Translations under genes and position numbers: made by a program
Origin: Lineus longissimus
Lineage: Eukaryota; Nemertea; Pilidiophora; Heteronemertea; Lineidae
Direction: 5' to 3'
Length of the DNA stretch: 64,000 nucleotides
NCBI RefSeq assembly: GCF_910592395.1
Contig: NC_088309.1
Span: 27,778,599-27,842,598, forward strand
In this document: one piece after another, positions 57,594-64,000 of the stretch
How the letters are laid out: every line of letters starts with the position of its first letter
How positions within the stretch are numbered: the first letter of the stretch is position 1
The notes under the pieces: model-generated
Told to the model about the DNA's origin: nothing
The model's input: the letters and a program-made list of their open reading frames with translations, nothing else
The model's database searches: none

Positions 57594-57784
57594 TGTGACT
57601 CGCCATGACAAAATGAGTTGCATGTCGCTCTGAGCTTGACAGGTTGAGACGGACTGGTTGTTCCTTTCACTATTGTCTGCCTTTTGTGAAATCTGAGCAC
57701 ATCAATTTCTTCTATTATGTTCTGGTGTCATTTTATGCTCATCTTCTGTGTGACATGCGACTTATTTTGCCATGGTGGGTCACA
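57594..57784. mobile_element. MITE copy C (TGTGACYCG family)
   Basis: Ends TGTGACTCGCCATGACAAAA and, on the other strand, TGTGACCCACCATGGCAAAA. The interior shares long words with copy A (1981-2169), e.g. GTCTGCCTTTTGTGAAAT and GAGCACATCAATTTCTTC. Confidence 0.8.
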
Positions 57785-59320
57785 AATGTGGACAGGTCCA
57801 ACTTGGTTTAGTTTGATGAAATCTGTTGCCAAGTTTGTTTCTCTGATCTTTCTTTAGGGCCCTCAGGTCAAATTCATGGATATGTAGAATGTTAGTAGCT
57901 TATCATATGGGATCTTTGTATTTGATTCCTGTGTACAAGTAGCCTTGTTTTTATCTTGTTTTGAAGAAGACGTGAGTTTTGAAGATGTCAATTATATGTA
58001 TATAGATTGGTTCTGGAGTGTTACTGCATTAACTGTAGATATGTTTGCTTAATACATAAAATGAACATTGTGTAAACAATGGGAATTTGCATTCTTCTTT
58101 AGCTGGAATTAAATGCTTCTGAAAAAAAGTCAAATTCTTTGTTTTTTAAAACTTTTTACATGGCCTCTTAACCTGAAATAACCAGTGGTTTTAAATATAC
58201 ATACTCAGCCTCTCGATATTTCAAACAAAGGTAGGAGTATCAAAAACCTGATCTCAGGATGGGCCGCTCTATGAGAGGTGCACAACCTGGCCAACATCAT
58301 GCCTGCCTTGGAGTGAGCTAAAATATCTCGGTGAAGTTATTAAAGATGGACATAACCTGGCCATTTTTCTCACTACATACAACAAGTCATGATTTACTGC
58401 CTTGGTCTGGGCTAATATCTTTTCATGCTCCTGAATTCGAGACATGCAGCATATGCATCGTCCGTCGCCGACATCATGATCGAATGCCTTGCACTGAGCT
58501 AATATCTCCCTATCCTCTGGATGACGGGTACAACCTTACTGCCTGTTCACTGTGCCTCTTCTAGAACAGATCATTGGGGGAGACAATGTTCCAAGGGACA
58601 TGAGAGTTTAGTCGTTATGCGCAGTACAAAACAGTTTGATTTCACATCCAGCAATTATTTGATTTGGGAAGGCAAATTATGTCTTGTATGTCTCCCTGTA
58701 GAGACCATGTCACAACCAATCTGATGACAGTAGCTGCTGTAGCTAACAAAATTAGTTCGACAAATTTACTTGCCCAAGTTTCCAATGTTGATGTGGGTCC
58801 CAAGTTAGATCAGAAGAAGCTATCATTGATGTAATTATGTATGTTTTTGGTCTGTTTCAGTGCACTTGGGCAGTTGTAGAAATTTTGGTAAGATTAAGGT
58901 GTAGATTTTTCGGTGTTTCCCTGAGCTTTACTTTCAACAAGCCGATGCAGTTTTAATTTGTAGATGATGAATAAAAAGCCTCATATATCATATACTCTAT
59001 GACATTGTAATGATACTTTGTGTTTTTGCTAGTAAATAAAAGTTTCATTTTCAGTATTGTCCGCAGTGAGTGTTTTGGTCTTTGTTTCTGTTTGTTTATC
59101 GTGGTTGTGCCTATGTCCTGATCTGGTGTGAACTCCACCTGAGGGCACTCAAACTTGGGCCTCTATCCTTCCTATTGGCCTGGTCACATTATAGGTTCAT
59201 GTTACAAAACATGAACGGAAGTGATCTTGGCTATATCATTCATTGGTCTGCTTTGAGATGGATTATCAGGTGTGGATCTGCTCGTGCTGTCCTTGGCTCT
59301 GGGTGTAACAGCACTTGTTA
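57785..59320. other. spacer with weak ~90-bp tandem repeat
   Basis: At 58304, 58398 and 58485 the word TGCCTTG is followed by 'tgagctaa-atatct', giving a decayed tandem repeat of about 90 bases (58250-58570). AATAAA signals at 58969 and 59034 might be distal AKAP1 sites. No gene seen. Confidence 0.45.
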
Positions 59321-59500
59321 TCTCGCCAGGTCTGGTTGTGACAGTATCTCCAATCTCATCAGGTCTGGTTGTGCCAGCATCACCTGTCTATCAAGTAGGG
59401 TTTGGCACAGTATATGCTGTATTATCAGGTCTGGTTGTGGCAACATGTAATGGTCTGGTTGTTGCAGTATCTCCTGTCTCTTCAGGTCTGGTGTTCTGAT
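59321..59500. repeat. degenerate ~33-bp minisatellite
   Basis: 'aGGTCTGGTTGTG-CAG-ATCTCC' recurs at 59329, 59362, 59428, 59452 and 59485 with point changes and one damaged unit at 59398. The open frames across it are repeat products. Confidence 0.65.
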
Positions 59501-59727
59501 TTCATGCAATCCCTTTATGAAAGTGATCAGTTATTCACCGTGATAATGAGACACATTTTTCCTAAAGTCCACCCTGTAGAAACATAGTGCACTACGTTGG
59601 GAGAGTACACATCTAGATCAGACAGAGTACGCATAGTCAAGGGGCATGGCACGTCCAGCAAAGACTTGGTACACTCTATGGCAATGGGAAAAGGCGAATT
59701 AACACAAGGCGAAATGGGTGTGAATCA

Positions 59728-60011
59728 TTTGGCCTGGCTGTGACCGTCTCATCTCTCTCACCATGTTGACAACTTGGCAGAGCAGCCAGGACTGATTCGG
59801 CCTGGCTGTGATTGCCTCATCTCTCTCACCATGTTGACAACTTGGCAGAGCAGCCAAGACTGATTTGGCCTGGCTGTGACTGTCTCATCTCTCTCATCAT
59901 GTTGTCAACACGGTGGAGCAGCCAGGACTGACTCGGACTGGCTGTGACTGCCTCATCTCTCTCACCATATTGACAACTTGGCAGAGCAGCCAAGACTGAA
60001 TTAGCCTGTTT
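59728..60011. repeat. 68-bp satellite, first block
   Basis: Four units of CCTGGCTGTGACTGTCTCAT, then a variable centre of type A (CATGTTGACAACTTGGCAGA) or B (CATGTTGTCAACACGGTGGA), then GCAGCCARGACTGATTYGG. Spacing 68 bases at 59733, 59801 and 59869. Confidence 0.9.
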
Positions 60012-60599
60012 GTGACTGTATCTGATTTATAGTTGGGGCCTATATGTAGGCTAGGCCTGTGGTCTGCTGGTATGACCCATATTTTGGGTATTGTAAAATT
60101 GTTATGACAAATATATTAAAACAACTCTTACATTAGATTATCAATTAGTGTAAGAGGTATCTATCGATAAAATCAAGATCACTTTCAGGTTGATATTTCT
60201 TGAGATGAAAACGAAAGAACATATTAGTGAAGGCACATTAGCAAAACCAAAATATTGATCTTTCAGAATTTAGTTAGGTATCAAACTTTCCTTTCTCTGC
60301 TCAACGTATTTGAAGTAGTCGTGATCGCATAATAGACGAACGTCTGCTGACCTAATACTCGTAGCACAGTGACATGTGCATATCTTTGCTAATTTTAACT
60401 ATTTAGCTATACAATTCAATACAGCCATGTATATGCAGCATAGTTAATTAATTCTAAGATATGCATGCATGCCAAGGTGACCAAATTGAGAATCACCGAT
60501 TGTTGATGTATGGGACATGACCTATCCTCCCATATGCAGGCCCCTCCATCCCCTATAGTGGAACCGGTACTGTTTACATCAGTCAAGGAGACACATGTT
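60012..60599. other. unique DNA between satellite blocks
   Basis: AT-rich first half, GC-richer second half. No gene seen before the retroelement piece. Confidence 0.4.
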
Positions 60600-60827
60600 G
60601 ATGGTCTCGAGAAGCCGGTTCCAATGACCACTCGTACTCTGGAAAGATGCTGAGATTGCTCTGGGACTCGCCATCCCCCACGGGCCCGGCTATAGTTTAA
60701 AACAGCGGCACCCCGACATGCTCGGCGTCTTCGATGAGAAGGGAAAGGAGATCCTAATCATCGAGATAGCTGTCAGCTCCGACAGACACGTCCTAGTACG
60801 TGCGGAGGAGAAACGATCGAAGTACTG
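60600..60827 (+). pseudogene. retroelement ORF C-terminal fragment
   Basis: A GC-richer open piece reads SLKQRHPDMLGVFDEKGKEI, then IIEIAVSSDRHVLVRAEEKR and SKY, then switches without a break into the 68-bp satellite. The II-E-AV-D-H--R-EEKR-KY pattern is what I know from the region after the reverse transcriptase in some invertebrate LINEs. A short hit, so the class is uncertain. Confidence 0.5.
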
Positions 60828-62432
60828 TGGCTGTGATTATCTCATCTCTCTCATCATTTGTCAACACGGTGGGGCAGCCAGGACTGATTCGGCCTGGCCG
60901 TGACTTCTTCATCTCTCTCTGTGACTACGTCATCTCTCTTGCCATGTTGACAACTTGGCAGAGCAGCCAAGACTGATTTGCCTGGCTGTGGCTGTCTCAT
61001 CTCTCTCACTATATCAACAACTAGGCAGTGCGGCGAAGACTGGTGTGGCCTGGCTATGACCGTGTCATCTCTCTCATCATGCTGTCAACACAGTGGGGCA
61101 GCCAGGACTGATTCGGCCTGGCCGTGACTTCCTCATCTCTCTCTGTGACTACGTCATCTCTCTTGCCATGTTGACAACTTGGCAGAGCAGCCAAGACTGA
61201 TTCGCCTGGCTGTGGCTGTCTCATCTCTCTCACCATATCAACAACTAGGCAGTGCGGCAAAGACTGGTGTGGCCTGGCTGTGACCGTCTCATCTGACTCA
61301 TCATGTTGTCAACACGGTGGAGCAGCCAGGTCTGATGCGGCCTGGCTGTGACTACCTCATCTCTCTCACTATGTTGACAACTTGGCAGAGCAGCAAAGAC
61401 TGATCTGGCCTGGCTGTGACTGTCTCATCTATCTCAGCATGTTGGCAACACGGTGGAGCAGTCAGGACTGATTTTGCCGGGCTGTGACTGTCTCATCTAT
61501 CTCAGCATGTTGGCAACACGGTGGAGCAGCCAGGACTGATTCGGCCTGGCTGCGACTGTCTCATCTCTCTCACCATGTTGACAACTTGGCAGAGCAGCAA
61601 AGACTGATCTGGCCTGGCTGCGACTGTCTCATCTATCTCAGCATGTTAGCAAAACGGTGGAGCAGCCAGGACTGATTCGGCCTGGCTGCGACTGTCTCAT
61701 CTCTCTCATCATGTTGACAACTTGGCAGAGCAGCCAACAAGACTGATGTGGCCTGGCTGCGACTGTCTCATCTCTCTCATCATGTTGACAACTTGGCAGA
61801 GCAGCCAACAAGACTGATGTGGCCTGGCTGTGACTTTCTCATCTCTCTCATCATGTTGTCAACACGGTGGAGCAGCCATGACTGATTCGGCCTGACTGTG
61901 ACTTCCTCATCTCTCTCACCATGTTGGCAACTTGGCAGAGCAGCCAAGACTGATTTTCGCATGGCTGTGACTGTCTCATCTCTCTCATCACGTTGACAAC
62001 TTGGCAGAGCAGCCAACAAGACTGATGTGGCCTGGCTGTGACTTTCTCATCTCTCTCATCATGTTGTCAACACGGTGGAGCAGCCAGGTCTGATTCGGCC
62101 TGGCTGTGACTACCTCATCTCTCTCACTATGTTGACAACTTGGCAGAGCAGCAAAGACTGATCTGGCCTGGCTGTGACTGTCTCATCTCTCTCACCATAT
62201 TAACGACTAGGCAGTGCGGCGAAGACTGATGCAGCCTGGCTGTGACTGTCTCATCACTCTCATCATGTTTTCAACACGTTGGAGCAGCCAGGACTGATTC
62301 GGCCTGGCTGTGACTGCCTCATCTCTCTCACCATGTTGACAACTTGGCAGAGCAGCCAAGACTGATTTGGCCTGTCTGTGACTGTCTCATCTCTCTCATC
62401 ATGTTGTCAGCACGATGGAGGAGCCAGGTCTG
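60828..62432. repeat. 68-bp satellite, main block
   Basis: About 23 units of the same family as 59728-60011, with A- and B-type centres, a third centre type (CATATCAACAACTAGGCAGTGCGG), and small changes in length. B centres commonly alternate with A centres or the third type. Confidence 0.9.
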
Positions 62433-62508
62433 TCAAACAGTTGTGTGAGCTCACTAGAGCTTGCACTTACATAATAGTGTATGAAATTAATATAATATTA
62501 TATAAAAC
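62433..62508. other. junction segment between satellites
   Basis: TCAAACAGTTGTGTGAGCTC and the following 30 bases, then an AT-rich link. The same segment stands at 63612, always between the 68-bp and 56-bp satellites. Confidence 0.8.
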
Positions 62509-62850
62509 CGTCATCGGATGCGCATCCGATATGCCACGAGATCCTTCACCGTCAATTCCCTTACCGTCTTCGGATCCGATATGCCACGAGATCCTTTACC
62601 GTCAATTTCTTTACCGTCATCGGATGCGCATCTGATATGCCACGAGATCCTTCACCGTCAATTCCTTTACCGTCATCGGATGCGCATCTGATATGCCACG
62701 AGATCCTTCACCGTCAATTTCTTTACCGTCATCGGATGCGCATCTGATATGCCACGAGATCCTTCACCGTCAATTCCTATACCGTCATTGGATGCCACCA
62801 GATTTTTTGTAACTTCACCGTCAATTCCTATACCGTCATGGATGCCACCA
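62509..62850. repeat. 56-bp satellite, block 1
   Basis: GATATGCCACGAGATCCTT recurs at 62528, 62578, 62634, 62690 and 62746. The unit also holds CACCGTCAATTCC, TTACCGTC and the palindrome CGGATGCGCATCCG. The 50-base unit lacks TGCGCA in the palindrome. The last units are truncated (GTCATTGGATGCCACCAGAT). Confidence 0.9.
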
Positions 62851-63021
62851 GATTTGTTGTCTTTGTAAAGGTTTCGGGGATACGACCAATGCATGCGAGC
62901 ACCGTCGGCGTAACCCCAGCGCCCGCCCTCTCGATCTATCCGTACCGCGCCACTAGACTGTCAGCGCTCACGGACTCCGGACCTCCAGACTTTAGAGACC
63001 GAGCTTTTCTTTTCTCATCTC
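62851..63021. other. GC-rich unique segment
   Basis: About 170 bases, richer in GC than its surroundings, with a short open frame on both strands. Not recognised; possibly a retroelement fragment. Confidence 0.35.
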
Positions 63022-63611
63022 TCTCACTATGTTGACAACACGGTGGAGCATCCAGGACTGATTCGGCCTGGCTGTGACTTCCTCATCTCTCTCACCATGT
63101 TGACAACTTGGCAGAGCAGCCAAGACTGATTTGGCCTGGCTGTGACTGTCTCATCTCTCTCACCATAATTATTGTCAACACGGTGGAGCAGCCAGAACTG
63201 ATTCGGCCTGGCTGTGACTGTCTCATCTCTCTCGCCATATTAACAACTAGACAGTGCGGCGAAGATTGATGTGGCCTGGCTGTGACTGTCTCATCACTCG
63301 CATCATGTTGTCAGAACGGTGGAGCAGCCAGGATTGATTCGGCCTGGCTGTGACTGATCCTCACCTCTCTCATCATGTTGTCAGCACGGTGAAGCAGCCA
63401 GGATTGATTCGGCCTGGCTGTGACTATCTCACCTCTCTCATCATGCTGTCAACACAGTGGGGGCAGCCAGGACTGATTCGGCCTGGCTGTGACTGCCTCA
63501 TCTCTCTCACCATGTTGACAACTTGGCAGAGCAGCCAAGACTTATTTTGCCTGGCTGTGACTGTCTCATCTCTCTCATCATGTTGTCAGCACGATGGAGG
63601 AGCCAGGACTG
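63022..63611. repeat. 68-bp satellite, third block
   Basis: About nine units of the same family, one interrupted by ATAATTATTG near 63165. The last unit (CATGTTGTCAGCACGATGGA) is the same as the last unit of the block ending at 62432. Confidence 0.9.
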
Positions 63612-63697
63612 TCAAACAGTTGTGTGAGCTCACTAGAGCTTGCACTTACATAATAGTGTAAAACTAAAATTTGTATAATATATATATATGTATATAA
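63612..63697. other. junction segment, second copy
   Basis: Repeats 62433-62508 almost exactly for about 48 bases, then has a (TA)n stretch and TATAAAACC before the 56-bp units. Confidence 0.8.
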
Positions 63698-64000
63698 AAC
63701 CGTCATCGGATGCGCATCCGATATGCCACGAGATCCTTCACCGTCAATTCCCTTACCGTCTTCGGATCCGATATGCCACGAAATCCTTCACCGTCAATTC
63801 CCTTACCGTCTTCGGATGCGCATCCGATATGCCACGAGATCCTTTACCGTCAATTACCGTCATCGGATGCGCATCCGATATGCCACGAGATCCTTCACCG
63901 TCAATTCCCTTACCGTCTTCGGATGCGCATCCGATATGCCACGAGATCCTTCACCGTCAATTCCTTTACCGTCATCAGATGCGCATCCGATATGCCACGA
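63698..64000. repeat. 56-bp satellite, block 2, cut by window end
   Basis: Units with mostly perfect CGGATGCGCATCCG palindromes; one unit has the short form CGGATCCG. It continues beyond the window. Confidence 0.9.

Noticed and set aside
59070-59509. 126-codon hydrophobic ORF (MFWSLFLFVYRGC...)
   Set aside because: It runs through a degenerate minisatellite, has no domain and overlaps open frames on the other strand.
60718-63661. Open frames with LSSCCQHDGG- or LPSCQHGERDE-like peptides
   Set aside because: Produced by the 68-base satellite on both strands; no sign of a gene.
62509-64000. Regular short repeats resembling a CRISPR array
   Set aside because: The whole 56-base unit repeats with no unique spacers, in animal DNA; it is a satellite.

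Overview
This is nuclear DNA from an invertebrate animal. It is AT-rich, has GT-AG introns, and is dense in small transposons and tandem repeats. TAOK, ULK and AKAP1-type genes are each seen once, which fits a bilaterian outside the vertebrates. The abundance of tacatgta-like words and of (CGA)n-ended repeats suggests a marine group such as lophotrochozoans or non-vertebrate deuterostomes, but I cannot fix the phylum.

Layout. (1) 1-6.8 kb: a cluster of three intact BTB-BACK-Kelch genes, each with one coding exon behind a 5' UTR intron (gene 1 on +, genes 2 and 3 on -), plus two decayed Kelch/BTB remnants. (2) 11.2-21.5 kb, minus: a 16-exon TAO-type Ste20 kinase, 899 aa as I assemble it. A candidate 5' UTR exon lies near 30.7-30.85 kb. 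(3) 21.5-35.9 kb: gene-poor DNA with arrays of a ~302-bp repeat, a 12-copy 85-bp minisatellite, a broken LINE, MITEs and probably the long 3' UTR of the next gene. (4) 36.0-49.1 kb, minus: a 24-exon ULK/ATG1 autophagy kinase, 957 aa as assembled. (5) 50.2-55.1 kb, plus: an AKAP1-like mitochondrial anchor with KH and Tudor domains, 581 aa, head to head with ULK. (6) 55-64 kb: the AKAP1 3' UTR, then a large composite satellite block (68-bp and 56-bp units) running off the window.

The exon chains of TAOK, ULK and AKAP1 were built by hand from splice sites, reading phase and remembered family sequence. All phases close without a frameshift. Function: KLHL proteins are expected CUL3 adaptors, TAOK is a MAP3K/Hippo-pathway kinase, ULK starts autophagy, and AKAP1 organises PKA and RNA at the mitochondrial outer membrane. 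The most notable observations are conserved TAOK-ULK-AKAP1 linkage (matching human chromosomes 12q and 17), in-frame 27-nt optional microexons in AKAP1 and possibly ULK, a repeat that carries nuclear-receptor half-sites in every unit, and a layered satellite whose units contain a perfect palindrome.
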